DNA from: Aquimarina sediminis
Lineage (GTDB): Bacteria > Bacteroidota > Bacteroidia > Flavobacteriales > Flavobacteriaceae
Assembly: GCF_002895435.1 (NCBI RefSeq)
Contig: NZ_POYJ01000004.1
Coordinates: 62,001 to 126,000, forward strand
Direction: 5' to 3'
Length of the DNA: 64,000 nt
Part shown: piece after piece, positions 16,820-26,851 of the stretch
How positions within the stretch are numbered: the first letter of the stretch is position 1
Layout of the letters: each line of letters begins with the position of its first letter
Made by a program: the position numbers and the translations under genes
The notes under the pieces: generated by a model
What the model was told of the DNA's origin: nothing
Seen by the model: the letters and a program-made list of their open reading frames with translations, nothing else
The model's database searches: none

Positions 16820-19801
16820 ATGAAACAAAAAATTTTAACTCTAACCGCTTTATTATTTTTTTCTTTTCTGAGTTTTGGGCAGGGAACCCAAATCACAGGT
16901 ACGGTAACAGGAGCTTCTGACGGCGTTCCTTTACCTGGAGTAAACATAATAGTAAAGGGAACAACAAATGGAGTACAAACAGATTTTGATGGAAATTACT
17001 CTATTACGGCTGCTGCCGGAGATGTAATTCAATTTTCTTACTTAGGTATGCTAAGTCAGGAAGTAACTGTTGGGGCAGATTCAGTAATTAATGTTCAATT
17101 ACAAGAAGATGCCGAACAATTAGAAGATGTAGTAGTTACTGCGTTAGGTATTAAGAAAAGTAGAAAATCCTTAACCTATGCTGCGCAAGACATTAATGCA
17201 GCTGAATTAACAAAAGTAAAAGATGCTAACCCTATTAACAGCCTTTCTGGTAAAGTAGCAGGAGTTGTTGTTAACAGAAGTGCTTCTGGTGTGGGAGGAT
17301 CTGTAAAAGTAACTCTAAGAGGTAATACCTCTACAAGAAACAACCAACCTCTTTATGTTGTTGATGGTATTCCACTATTAAACAACTCTGCGATCCAACC
17401 AAATAGTACGTTTGGAGATATTGACAATGCAGGAAATAGAGATGGTGGAGATGCATTATCTCTTATAAACCCAGATGACATAGAAAGTCTTACAGTATTA
17501 AAAGGAGCTTCTGCATCTGCTTTATATGGTAGTCAAGGTTCTAATGGTGTTATACTTATAACTACCAAAAAAGGAAGATCTGGAAGTTTCAAAGCAAATG
17601 TTTCTTCAAGTTTCACGGTTGACTCACCAGCTTATCTACTTGATTTCAACGATCGTACCGAAACTAATCTAGATGATTTCTTAGAAACAGGAACAACTGC
17701 AATTAATTCATTATCAGTATCTGGAGGAACAGAAAACGCCCAAACGTATTTCTCATATGCAAATACACAAGCAACAGGGATCATTCCTACGCACAATGTA
17801 AAAAAACATACTCTAAATGTAAGAGAAACTGCTAAATTGTTTGACAATAAGTTGACTGTTGATGCTAACATATTGCTTTCAACTCAAAAAATACGTAATA
17901 AGCCTGTTTCTGGTTTATACTATAACCCACTGGTTGGAGCAACAGCTTTCAACTCAGACACAGAGAGTTTAAGTGATTATGAAGTGTTTGAAGAGTTCAA
18001 TGAAGATAGAAATTTAATGGCTCAAAGATGGTTTAGAGGAACATCGGATATTGAGCAAAATCCTTACTGGATTTTGAATAGAAACGCTAGTGAAGATCAA
18101 AACCAAAAGGTTTTAGCTTCTGTTTCTTTAAAATATAAATTTAATGATTGGTTTTCTATTCAAACAAGAGGAAGTTACGACAAAAACTTCTATAAGTTTG
18201 AAAGAAAAATTCATGCTACCACAGATGGAACGCTTTCAGCTGTAAATGGTCGTTATTTACTAAATGATGTTGAAGATACTCAAATCTATGGAGATATCAT
18301 TGCTACTATCAACACCCCTATTTCTGAAAATTTCAATTTAACAGCTAACATAGGTACTAGTATAAGACAGTCAGATTTAGGTGATGCAACCTTGTTAGAT
18401 TCTGGTGTAGGAGGTAATCTAAAAATACCTAATATTTTTACACTATCGAATTTTGAAGTTGGTACTGTAGGATTTAATCCAATATTACAACAATCTCAGG
18501 CTGAAAGAAAAGAAGTTCAATCTATTTTCGCAAGTACTACATTAGGTTTTAAAGACATGCTTTACCTAGATGTTACTGCAAGAAATGATTGGTCATCAAC
18601 AGTTTCAGAATCTTTCTTCTACCCATCTTTTGGTCTTACCGGAGTATTAACAGAGATGTTTGAAATGCCCGAAGCTATATCTTTTGCAAAAGTAAGGACT
18701 TCATACGCTGAAGTAGGTAATGATATACAAAGCTTTGCTAATAATCCTATCAACTCTATTGGAACAGGTCAAGGTGGATTAAACCCTCCAAACATTATTC
18801 CATTAACTGAATTAAAGCCTGAAAAACAAACTTCTATAGAATTTGGTACAGAATGGAGATTATTTGATAACCGCTTAGGTTTTGATATAGGATATTACAA
18901 AACAAATACTATCGATCAATTTATGACAATTGACGGAGGAACTTTCACGGAATTCTTTTCTATTAATGCGGGAGATTTTGAAAACAAAGGTTTTGAAGCC
19001 TCTATAACTGCCACTCCTATCCAAAATGATAATTTTTCATGGGATGCAGCAGTAAATTTCGCTAGTAATAAAAATACAATTAAAAAATTAGACGCTAGAC
19101 TAGGTAGAGATTATTTAGAATTAACCCCAATAAGTGTAAATGCTTATGCTCTATTAATAACTGAGGGAGGTTCTTTTGGTGATATTTATGGGCGACAACT
19201 TCGTAAAAATGCTGATGGTTTACCAATTAGAAATGCAGAAGGTAATTTTTCTCAAGCAGAAGCTAATGAAAATACTAGAGGCGGTTTTGATTTATTGGGT
19301 AATGCAAATCCCGATTTCTCTTTAGGATTTAGTAATTCTTTCACTTATAAAAATATAACATTAAACTTCTTGGTTGATGGAAAATTTGGTGGAGAAGTAA
19401 TGAGTCTTACTGAGGCTATTGTTGATGGTTTTGGTACATCTAACAGAACGGGTACGGTAAGAATTTTTGATGAAGTATCTGGTTCGGAAACAACAATGCC
19501 TGCTAATGAATATTATCAAGCTATTGGAGGGAGAAATGGACTTACTAGTGAATATGTATATGATGCTACTAACATTCGTTTAGCAGAATTATCCCTAGGG
19601 TACAAATTTAATCTTGGAGAAGATAGCTTCTTTAATTCGGTCAACGCTTCTTTAGTTGGAAGAAATTTATTTTTCTTTTATAAAGATGCTCCTTATGACC
19701 CAAATATATCTTTAAGTACAGGAAATGGACTTCAAGGTGTTGATGTATTTGGATCGCCATCTACCAGAAGTATCGGTTTAAATGTTGGCTTATCATTTTA
19801 A
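16820..19801 (+). CDS. cusC: CusC-like SusC-family TonB-dependent outer-membrane transporter
   Basis: This is the 993-residue outer-membrane barrel of a chito-oligosaccharide importer. A signal peptide (MKQKILTLTALLFFSFLSFG) is followed by a carboxypeptidase-regulatory-like domain (about 22-95; GTVTGASDGVPLPGVNI), the family signature LEDVVVTALGIKK, a plug domain with VVDGIPL and LKGASASALYGSQG, and a long beta barrel ending in an aromatic residue (LSF). I chose the ATG at 16820 because the signal peptide begins there; the frame extends ten codons further upstream only through a TTG. Together with the lipoprotein 21 bases downstream it forms the standard SusCD pair. The chitin assignment rests on the surrounding genes and on similarity in layout to the Flavobacterium johnsoniae chitin locus. 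Confidence 0.93.
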   Translation: MKQKILTLTALLFFSFLSFGQGTQITGTVTGASDGVPLPGVNIIVKGTTNGVQTDFDGNYSITAAAGDVIQFSYLGMLSQEVTVGADSVINVQLQEDAEQLEDVVVTALGIKKSRKSLTYAAQDINAAELTKVKDANPINSLSGKVAGVVVNRSASGVGGSVKVTLRGNTSTRNNQPLYVVDGIPLLNNSAIQPNSTFGDIDNAGNRDGGDALSLINPDDIESLTVLKGASASALYGSQGSNGVILITTKKGRSGSFKANVSSSFTVDSPAYLLDFNDRTETNLDDFLETGTTAINSLSVSGGTENAQTYFSYANTQATGIIPTHNVKKHTLNVRETAKLFDNKLTVDANILLSTQKIRNKPVSGLYYNPLVGATAFNSDTESLSDYEVFEEFNEDRNLMAQRWFRGTSDIEQNPYWILNRNASEDQNQKVLASVSLKYKFNDWFSIQTRGSYDKNFYKFERKIHATTDGTLSAVNGRYLLNDVEDTQIYGDIIATINTPISENFNLTANIGTSIRQSDLGDATLLDSGVGGNLKIPNIFTLSNFEVGTVGFNPILQQSQAERKEVQSIFASTTLGFKDMLYLDVTARNDWSSTVSESFFYPSFGLTGVLTEMFEMPEAISFAKVRTSYAEVGNDIQSFANNPINSIGTGQGGLNPPNIIPLTELKPEKQTSIEFGTEWRLFDNRLGFDIGYYKTNTIDQFMTIDGGTFTEFFSINAGDFENKGFEASITATPIQNDNFSWDAAVNFASNKNTIKKLDARLGRDYLELTPISVNAYALLITEGGSFGDIYGRQLRKNADGLPIRNAEGNFSQAEANENTRGGFDLLGNANPDFSLGFSNSFTYKNITLNFLVDGKFGGEVMSLTEAIVDGFGTSNRTGTVRIFDEVSGSETTMPANEYYQAIGGRNGLTSEYVYDATNIRLAELSLGYKFNLGEDSFFNSVNASLVGRNLFFFYKDAPYDPNISLSTGNGLQGVDVFGSPSTRSIGLNVGLSF

Positions 19802-19821
19802 TTAATAAGGAATAGAATATC

Positions 19822-21435
19822 ATGAAAAATATATTTAAAAAAACAATTATTACTGCTTTTATTTCGCTCTTCGTGCTCTCTTGCACAGACGATTTTGAAG
19901 CATTAAACACAGACCCTAATGGTCTTACTGATGCGCAAAGTGAAGCAGATTTCACTAATGTAGGAGGTCCTTTCAAACCTATGTTTCTAAATCTATACAG
20001 ATATGATCCTGCATGGCATACACAATTACAGCATAATCTTAACGCAGATACATTTTGTGGATATATGGCTCCTCCTAGACCTTTTGTAGGAGGAACTAAT
20101 ACCACCAATTATGCTTTCGTTGACTTTTGGGATCAATTCCCTTGGGATATCCCCTATTCTTCAACAGGTGTTATGAAAAATGCAGGCTTGGTTAAAGAAC
20201 GTGGAGAAGAGAAATTTCCATTGATATATGCTGTTGCAAAAATTTTAAGAGTTGAAGGTATGCATCGAGTTACGGATGTCTACGGACCTATCGTGTATTC
20301 AAAATTTGGATTAAACCCTACTTTTTCAGAATACGATTCTCAACAAGAAGTATATAATCAGTTCTTTATAGAGTTAGACGAAGCTATCACTACCCTGTCT
20401 ACTGACCCTACAAATGCGCAGTTTTCAAATTTTGATTTAGTGTATGGCGGGAATTTAGAACAGTGGATAAAATTTGCAAATACATTGAGACTACGTCTTG
20501 CCATTAGAATTGCAAAGATTGATGCTGCAAAGGCAAAAACAGAAGGAGAAAAATCATTAGCAAACAGTGGAGGACTTCTTGAGGCTAATACTGATAATTT
20601 TCTTATCCAAGGGGGAGCTACTCACCCACTAACAGTTTTCAATTCAAGCTGGAATGATGTACGAATGAATGCTTCTATGGAATCAATACTTGTTGGATAT
20701 GACGATTCAAGAGGACCAGTATTATTTGAAGAATCAGGAGTAACTCCAGGAGAACTAAAAGGTTTAAGAGGTGGAATGCCTTTATTGCCGGGGTATGCAA
20801 CTGAATTAGACCAAAAAGAAGATTATGTAGGGTTTTCTAGGTTAGGAGATTCATATATCTCTGATAAAACTCCAACTACTGATATCCAATTAATGACCGC
20901 TGCAGAAGCATATTTCTTAAAAGCTGAAGCTGCATTAAGAGGTTGGACTGGTGCTGGAGATGCACAAACTAATTACGAAATGGGGATTTCTACTTCATTT
21001 GCTCAACATGGAGTATCTGGAGAAGCTTCAGCTTATATAGCAGATAACACTTCTACTCCTAATGACTATGTAGACCCTGTTAATGCTTCTAACAATTTAA
21101 ATGCATTAACCAACGTTACGATCGCTTGGGATGCAGGAGCTGATAATGAAACGAAATTAGAGAAAATTATCACTCAAAAGTGGATTGCAATATTCCCTGA
21201 TGGGCAAGAGGCTTGGAGTGAATTCAGAAGAACAGGGTACCCAAAAATATTCCCAGTAGTTACCAATAATAGTGGTGGTACTGTTGATACTAATCTTCAA
21301 GTAAGAAGATTACCTTTCCCTGCTAGTGAAAGAAGTGCTAATCCTCAAGGAGTTGAACAAGCAAGAACACTTCTTGGTGGTCCAGATAATGGAGGAACAA
21401 GACTATGGTGGGATGTACCTGGTGGAAATTTTTAA
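19822..21435 (+). CDS. cusD: CusD-like SusD-family outer-membrane lipoprotein
   Basis: The 537-residue protein begins with a lipoprotein signal ending SLFVLSC (lipid-carrying Cys21), followed by the SusD-like start DDFEALNTDPNGLTD. TPR-like helices and the C-terminal motif RRLPFPASERSANP are typical of the SusD/RagB group. It caps the CusC barrel on the cell surface and binds oligosaccharide, here probably chito-oligomers. It lies 21 bases downstream of cusC, so the two are co-transcribed. A strong hairpin follows at 21462-21504. Confidence 0.92.
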   Translation: MKNIFKKTIITAFISLFVLSCTDDFEALNTDPNGLTDAQSEADFTNVGGPFKPMFLNLYRYDPAWHTQLQHNLNADTFCGYMAPPRPFVGGTNTTNYAFVDFWDQFPWDIPYSSTGVMKNAGLVKERGEEKFPLIYAVAKILRVEGMHRVTDVYGPIVYSKFGLNPTFSEYDSQQEVYNQFFIELDEAITTLSTDPTNAQFSNFDLVYGGNLEQWIKFANTLRLRLAIRIAKIDAAKAKTEGEKSLANSGGLLEANTDNFLIQGGATHPLTVFNSSWNDVRMNASMESILVGYDDSRGPVLFEESGVTPGELKGLRGGMPLLPGYATELDQKEDYVGFSRLGDSYISDKTPTTDIQLMTAAEAYFLKAEAALRGWTGAGDAQTNYEMGISTSFAQHGVSGEASAYIADNTSTPNDYVDPVNASNNLNALTNVTIAWDAGADNETKLEKIITQKWIAIFPDGQEAWSEFRRTGYPKIFPVVTNNSGGTVDTNLQVRRLPFPASERSANPQGVEQARTLLGGPDNGGTRLWWDVPGGNF

Positions 21436-21461
21436 TTTGAGTTAGCCACAAATAATTAAAT

Positions 21462-21504
21462 AAAAGAGATGGATAGATTTTCACCTTTCGACTCCATCTC
21501 TTTT
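21462..21504 (+). terminator. Hairpin after cusD
   Basis: AAAAGAGATGGA pairs perfectly with TCCATCTCTTTT (12 bp, 19-base loop), 27 bases after the cusD stop. It could end the cusCD transcript or act as a partial terminator that lowers expression of the nagB fusion gene 56 bases further on. Confidence 0.75.
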
Positions 21505-21559
21505 AATCAAATGCCTTGAAATAATAATAACAATAAAATAATATCAAACTCTTGAGAGC

Positions 21560-23479
21560 ATGATTCAGGAAATTGAATATAAACAAGTAGGACAGTTTGA
21601 AAAATCGAAGTTTGAAAAAATTCATAACGAAATCTTTCCAGATTCGTCGATCGCTTCAAAATTAGTTGCACACGAAATTGCAACACTAATCAAACAAAAA
21701 CAAGAAGAAGGTAAACCTTGCGTACTTGGTTTAGCTACAGGTTCTTCACCAATAAAAGTTTATGAAGAACTAGTAAGTCTACACCGATCTGGAGAGTTAA
21801 GCTTTAGTAATGTAGTGACTTTTAATCTAGATGAGTACTATCCAATGGATAGAACACATCAGCAAAGTTATTATCACTTTATGCATCAACACTTATTTGA
21901 TCATGTAGATATTAACCCAGAGAATATTAATATTCCTGATGGTACCACTCCTCTAACAGAAATGGACCAATACTGTATTGATTATGAAATGAAAATAAAA
22001 AAGTATGGTGGACTAGATTTTCAGCTATTAGGAATTGGCAGAACAGGGCATATCGGTTTTAACGAACCTGGATCTCACCCTAATTCTGGTACCCGAATCA
22101 TTACATTAAATCATGTTACTAGAACAGATGCCTCATCAGATTTTAATGGTTTAGAAAACGTGCCTAAAAAGGCTGTTACCATGGGTATCAATACTATCAT
22201 GAAATCAAGAAGGGTATTGTTATTGGCTTGGGGTCATAAAAAAGCTACAGTAGTAAAACAAACTATAGAAGGTGAAATTTCATCAAATATCCCTGCAACT
22301 TTCTTACAACAACATAAAAATACTACCATAATCTTAGATTCTGAAGCAGCTTCAGAACTAACGCGTATCAAAACGCCATGGCTTGTGGATCAATGTATTT
22401 GGAAAGAGCAACTAAAATTTAAGGCAGTTACCTGGTTAAGTCAAGAAGTTAAAAAGCCCATTTTAAAGCTTACTGACAAAGATTATAATGACAATGGAAT
22501 GTCTGGTCTTTTGGCGGTTGAAGGAACTTCTTACGATTTAAACATTAAGATTTTTAATAAACTTCAGCATACTATTACTGGATGGCCAGGAGGAAAACCA
22601 AATGCTGACGATACGAATAGACCAGAAAGAGCAGAACCTGCTAAAAAGAGGGTTCTAATTTTTAGTCCTCATCCTGATGATGATGTAATATCTATGGGAG
22701 GAACTTTCCTTAGACTTATTGACCAGGGGCATGATGTTCATGTTGTGTATCAAACATCTGGAAATATTGCAGTTACCGACGATGAAGCATTAAAATTTGC
22801 AGAAGTTGCAAATTCTTTTCAATCTAACAGTGAAGCTGATGATACCTATAAAAAAGTTATTGAATTTCTAAAATCCAAAAACCAAGGAGATATTGATATC
22901 CCCGAAGTTAGATTAATAAAAGGATTAATCAGAAGAATGGAATCTCTGGGAGCTACCAGATATTTTGGACTAGATGATTCAAAAGTTCACTTTTTAGACC
23001 TTCCTTTTTACGAAACAGGAAGAATAAAGAAAAATCCTTTGGGAGAAAAAGATGTAAAAATAACTGAGGATATTATTACACTTTTAAAACCTCATCAGAT
23101 ATATGCAGCCGGAGATTTAGCAGATCCTCATGGAACTCATAAGGTTTGTTTAGATGCCGTTTTTAATGCACTCTCAAACCTAAAAAGTCAAACGTTTATG
23201 AATGACTGTTGGGTATGGCTCTATAGAGGAGCATGGCAAGAATGGGATGTATCTGAAATTGAAATGGCCGTACCATTAAGCCCTCTTGAAGTAAATAAGA
23301 AAACTAACGCTATTTTATATCACCAATCTCAAAAAGATAGAGTTATGTTTCAAGGTGAAGATTCTAGAGAATTCTGGTTGAGAGCACGAGAAAGAAATAG
23401 AAATACTGCGCAACTCTATGATCAGCTTGGATTAGCAGATTATGAAGCAATAGAAGCCTTTAAAAGGTATATATTTTAA
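21560..23479 (+). CDS. nagB: Glucosamine-6-phosphate deaminase fused to PIG-L/LmbE deacetylase
   Basis: The 639-residue protein joins two enzymes. Residues about 30-290 form a NagB domain with the sugar-phosphate loop GLATGSSP, Asp91 in FNLDEYY and His164 in GIGRTGHIGFNEPG. Residues about 362-600 form a PIG-L/LmbE-type deacetylase with the zinc motif SPHPDDDVISMGG (HPDDD at 371-375) and a second histidine motif DPHGTHKVC. The N-terminal half converts glucosamine-6-phosphate to fructose-6-phosphate and ammonia. The C-terminal half may remove acetyl groups and stand in for NagA, which is not in the window; this is inference. The architecture is known in Bacteroidota. The ATG at 21560 is preceded by GAGAG. 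Confidence 0.92.
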   Translation: MIQEIEYKQVGQFEKSKFEKIHNEIFPDSSIASKLVAHEIATLIKQKQEEGKPCVLGLATGSSPIKVYEELVSLHRSGELSFSNVVTFNLDEYYPMDRTHQQSYYHFMHQHLFDHVDINPENINIPDGTTPLTEMDQYCIDYEMKIKKYGGLDFQLLGIGRTGHIGFNEPGSHPNSGTRIITLNHVTRTDASSDFNGLENVPKKAVTMGINTIMKSRRVLLLAWGHKKATVVKQTIEGEISSNIPATFLQQHKNTTIILDSEAASELTRIKTPWLVDQCIWKEQLKFKAVTWLSQEVKKPILKLTDKDYNDNGMSGLLAVEGTSYDLNIKIFNKLQHTITGWPGGKPNADDTNRPERAEPAKKRVLIFSPHPDDDVISMGGTFLRLIDQGHDVHVVYQTSGNIAVTDDEALKFAEVANSFQSNSEADDTYKKVIEFLKSKNQGDIDIPEVRLIKGLIRRMESLGATRYFGLDDSKVHFLDLPFYETGRIKKNPLGEKDVKITEDIITLLKPHQIYAAGDLADPHGTHKVCLDAVFNALSNLKSQTFMNDCWVWLYRGAWQEWDVSEIEMAVPLSPLEVNKKTNAILYHQSQKDRVMFQGEDSREFWLRARERNRNTAQLYDQLGLADYEAIEAFKRYIF

Positions 23480-23517
23480 AACATTGTGTTTTTGTTTATT
23501 AGATGAGTCATTTGCTC

Positions 23518-23556
23518 AAATAACCCTTCCCTCTATCGCAGAGGGAGGGATTATTT
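23518..23556 (+). terminator. Hairpin after nagB fusion gene
   Basis: The core stem TCCCTCT/AGAGGGA around ATCGC is extended by CCC/GGG across a one-base bulge and by flanking AATAA/TTATT. It stands 40-75 bases after the stop and before the kinase gene. Confidence 0.65.
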
Positions 23557-23628
23557 AAAACATTTTAATTCTTCACAAACTTTCCGATAACACTACAATA
23601 CATAAAATGACACATAAAACAATAGCTA

Positions 23629-24492
23629 ATGATATTATTTGCAGATAGTGGTTCTACCAAATGTGACTGGGTTCTTGTTGATGATGATGGACAACTTATT
23701 CATAAGGCTAAAACCGATGGAATAAACCCTCTTTTACTCTCTGGAGATACTATTCTCAACATTATAAAAAAAACAGATCTGATAGTACAAAAAAGTCAGC
23801 TCATTAATGAAGTTTACTTTTATGGAGCTGGATGCGGTGAAATTGATGCAAAAAAGAAAATAGACCTTGTGTTGCAATCTATTTTTGAAAATGCAAAACT
23901 AATCACCATTGAAGAAGACATCATCGGAGCTGTAAAAGCTACTACTGAAAAGCCTAGTATTGTTTGTATCCTAGGAACAGGAACAAACTGTTGTTTTTAT
24001 GATGGTTCAAAAGTCATTCAAAAATACCCTGCTTTAGGTTACCTTCTTGCAGATGAAGGAAGCGGTAATTATATCGGAAAAAAGCTAATTAAAGATTATT
24101 TCTTAGGCAAAATGCCACAGAATATAGCAACACTTTTTAAAAATGATTATGCTACAGAACTTGATCAACTTCTTGATAAACTATACTGTACTAATCACCC
24201 TAATAAATATTTGGCATCATACGCTCAGTTTATTTTTAAAAACAGAGGAGATGCCTATATCGAAAAATTATTAAATATAAGCTTATCCAGATTTATAAGC
24301 ACTTATCTTTTTCAATACAAAGAAGAACTTTCCAAATACCCAATACATTTTGTTGGATCAATAGCCTACTATTCTCAAGATACTCTAAAAAGTTTATTGG
24401 ATGACTATGGATATCAAGTAAAAAGTTTTGTCAAAAAACCAATAGACCATTTAGTCAACCGTGTAGTCACACAAAGAACTTCTCTAAAATAA
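23629..24492 (+). CDS. nagK: N-acetylglucosamine kinase (BadF/BadG-type ATPase fold)
   Basis: The 287-residue protein has the ASKHA kinase motifs of the BadF/BcrA family: phosphate-1 loop FADSGSTKCDWVLVD at the N-terminus, the substrate segment DGINPLL, a phosphate-2 loop CILGTGTNCCFYDG and an adenosine-type motif LADEGSGNYIGKK. It would phosphorylate imported GlcNAc to GlcNAc-6-phosphate in the cytoplasm, feeding the fusion enzyme encoded just upstream. It is 7 bases from the hexosaminidase gene and so shares its transcript. Substrate specificity is inferred from context. Confidence 0.85.
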   Translation: MILFADSGSTKCDWVLVDDDGQLIHKAKTDGINPLLLSGDTILNIIKKTDLIVQKSQLINEVYFYGAGCGEIDAKKKIDLVLQSIFENAKLITIEEDIIGAVKATTEKPSIVCILGTGTNCCFYDGSKVIQKYPALGYLLADEGSGNYIGKKLIKDYFLGKMPQNIATLFKNDYATELDQLLDKLYCTNHPNKYLASYAQFIFKNRGDAYIEKLLNISLSRFISTYLFQYKEELSKYPIHFVGSIAYYSQDTLKSLLDDYGYQVKSFVKKPIDHLVNRVVTQRTSLK

Positions 24493-24499
24493 GTTAATA

Positions 24500-26803
24500 A
24501 TGAATTTACGAATCATACCTTTCTTTTTTTTAATTTTTATAACCTGTAAAAGTCCCGATAACACCTCTCCTGTGATCGACAAATCATTAAGTATCACTCC
24601 AAAACCTCTTAATGTAAAAAAAACTCAAGGGCATTTTGAACTTAATAAAACTACTACTTTCCTATGCCATGAGGAGTCTTCTAAAGTTATTGCAAATTTC
24701 TTTATCGAAAAATTAAAAATTTCTACAGGACATTCTTTTTCTATAAGTAATAATGGTGATAACAACAAAAACACCATTCAATTAATAAAAGAAACAAGCT
24801 CAGACTTTGATGATGAAGAATATGCTGTTTCTATAACCAAAGATCAGGTAAGTATAAAGGCAAAAACAGACCAGGGATTATTTTACGGTATGCAAACTCT
24901 AATGCAACTTCTCCCTCAGTACAACACCACTAATAAGACACAACTTCCTTTTAAGATTCAGGCAGTTGACATAAATGATAAACCACGTTTTGCTTGGAGA
25001 GGAATGCACCTGGATGTCTCTAGACATTTTTTCTCTACTGATTTTATAAAAAAACAACTTGATGTATTATCTCTTTTCAAAATCAATAAATTTCATTGGC
25101 ATCTAACCGATGATCAAGGATGGAGAATAGAAATAAAAAAGTATCCAAAACTTACCTCTATAGGTTCTAAAAGAAAAAATGCAGACGGTACTTTTCATCA
25201 AGGATATTATACTCAAGAAGAAATAAAAGAAGTTGTAGCATATGCTAAAGAAAGATTCATCGATGTTATTCCAGAATTTGATACTCCTGGTCATGCAATT
25301 GCCATCTTAGCAGCATATCCAGAACTCTCCTGTGAAGACGAAAAATATGAAGTAAGAAATTTATGGGGTGTAGAATCCAGCATACTTTGTGCAGGAAAGG
25401 AAGAAACTTATACATTTATTGAAGATGTAATCAAGGAGTTATCATCTCTTTTTCCTTACGAATACTACCATATGGGAGGAGATGAAGTACCCAAAGATCA
25501 ATGGAAAAATTCTCTAGTGTGCCAAGAGTTAAAAAAACGCGAAGGTCTCAAAGATGAAAAAGAAATTCAAAGCTATTTTATGGCTCGTGTAGAGAAGATC
25601 TTGGTAAAATATAAGAAGAAAATGATTGGCTGGGACGAAATTTTAGAAGGAGGTATTACTCCAACTACCAATATTATGTCCTGGCAAGGTGAAGAAGGTG
25701 GTATTAAGGCTGCCAATGAGGGGCATGATGTGATTATGACTCCTTCCCAGTTTTGCTATTTTAATTTTTACCAAGGCGATCCAAAAGCAGAGCCTCTGGC
25801 ATTTGGAGGATACATACCTCTAGAAAAAGTATACAATTACGACCCCATACCGAAAGAAATAGCAGAAGACAAGAAAAAACATATTCTCGGAGCTCAAGGA
25901 AACGTATGGACAGAGTATACCTATGAAGACGAAACAATAGAATATCTACTATATCCACGAATACTTGCATTAGCCGAAACTACTTGGACACAAAAGGAAA
26001 ACAAAGCATATGATAATTTCTTAGATAGACTTGATCCTATATATGAGATATTGGACTACTACAAAATTAATCATCATATCCCTTTACCCGAAGGTCCTAC
26101 TGCTAATAATATTGTATTTATCGACAGTGTAAATGTTTCATTTTCGACCACACACCCGGTTAAGATGGTATACACTACAGATGGAACAGATCCAAATGCC
26201 AATAGTAAAGCATATACAGATCCACTACATTTCACAGAAGATACAGAACTACGAATTGCTTCAATCCTGAAAAATGGGAAAATGAGCAACATTAGAAAAA
26301 TAACTATAGTAAAAAAGTCCCCTATTGCCCCTATTGGTAAGACTGATTTATCTCAAGGATTAATAATGAAAGAAGTGAAAGGCTATTTTAATAATATCAG
26401 TGATATTAGTAATACTACCGAACCACAAACTTCTATCATCAAAAAAATTGAAGATGCTAATACAACTTATCATTGGGGGCATCAAGTAAATAAGGATAAT
26501 TTTAAAGCTATTTTTCTAGATGGTTTTATTGATATTCCGGAAGATGGAGTGTATTATTTTTCAAGCGCTCAAGATCAAATATGGATAGCGGATCAATTAG
26601 TTATTGATTATAAAGAATCATTAAAAAAGCATCCTAAAGAAAATTCGATAGCGTTACAAAAAGGCAAACATAAACTCAAAATAGTATACTTAAATAACGT
26701 AGCCAAAGGCTGGGCCACAGATTGGAATACTGTAGAGTTAAAATATAGAAAAGCTTCTGAGGTAGATTATTTGGAAGTTGATGAAAACATGATTTTTCAT
26801 TAA
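24500..26803 (+). CDS. GH20 beta-N-acetylhexosaminidase lipoprotein with PA14 domain
   Basis: The 767-residue protein has a lipoprotein signal (FLIFITC, Cys16), an N-terminal GH20b domain (about 30-155) and a GH20 barrel with FHWHLTDDQGWRIEIKKYP and the catalytic pair Asp328-Glu329 in HMGGDEVPKDQW. A chitobiase C-terminal-like beta module (VYTTDGTDPNANSKAY) and a C-terminal PA14-type domain (about 630-750) follow. It removes terminal GlcNAc from chitobiose and longer oligomers, probably in the periplasm or at the outer membrane. The PA14 domain suggests glycan binding. It lies between the kinase and the GH18 lipoprotein genes. Confidence 0.94.
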   Translation: MNLRIIPFFFLIFITCKSPDNTSPVIDKSLSITPKPLNVKKTQGHFELNKTTTFLCHEESSKVIANFFIEKLKISTGHSFSISNNGDNNKNTIQLIKETSSDFDDEEYAVSITKDQVSIKAKTDQGLFYGMQTLMQLLPQYNTTNKTQLPFKIQAVDINDKPRFAWRGMHLDVSRHFFSTDFIKKQLDVLSLFKINKFHWHLTDDQGWRIEIKKYPKLTSIGSKRKNADGTFHQGYYTQEEIKEVVAYAKERFIDVIPEFDTPGHAIAILAAYPELSCEDEKYEVRNLWGVESSILCAGKEETYTFIEDVIKELSSLFPYEYYHMGGDEVPKDQWKNSLVCQELKKREGLKDEKEIQSYFMARVEKILVKYKKKMIGWDEILEGGITPTTNIMSWQGEEGGIKAANEGHDVIMTPSQFCYFNFYQGDPKAEPLAFGGYIPLEKVYNYDPIPKEIAEDKKKHILGAQGNVWTEYTYEDETIEYLLYPRILALAETTWTQKENKAYDNFLDRLDPIYEILDYYKINHHIPLPEGPTANNIVFIDSVNVSFSTTHPVKMVYTTDGTDPNANSKAYTDPLHFTEDTELRIASILKNGKMSNIRKITIVKKSPIAPIGKTDLSQGLIMKEVKGYFNNISDISNTTEPQTSIIKKIEDANTTYHWGHQVNKDNFKAIFLDGFIDIPEDGVYYFSSAQDQIWIADQLVIDYKESLKKHPKENSIALQKGKHKLKIVYLNNVAKGWATDWNTVELKYRKASEVDYLEVDENMIFH

Positions 26804-26851
26804 CGAAAAAATAGCCTCGTAATATTCACAAACTCTTTAAATTATTACAGT

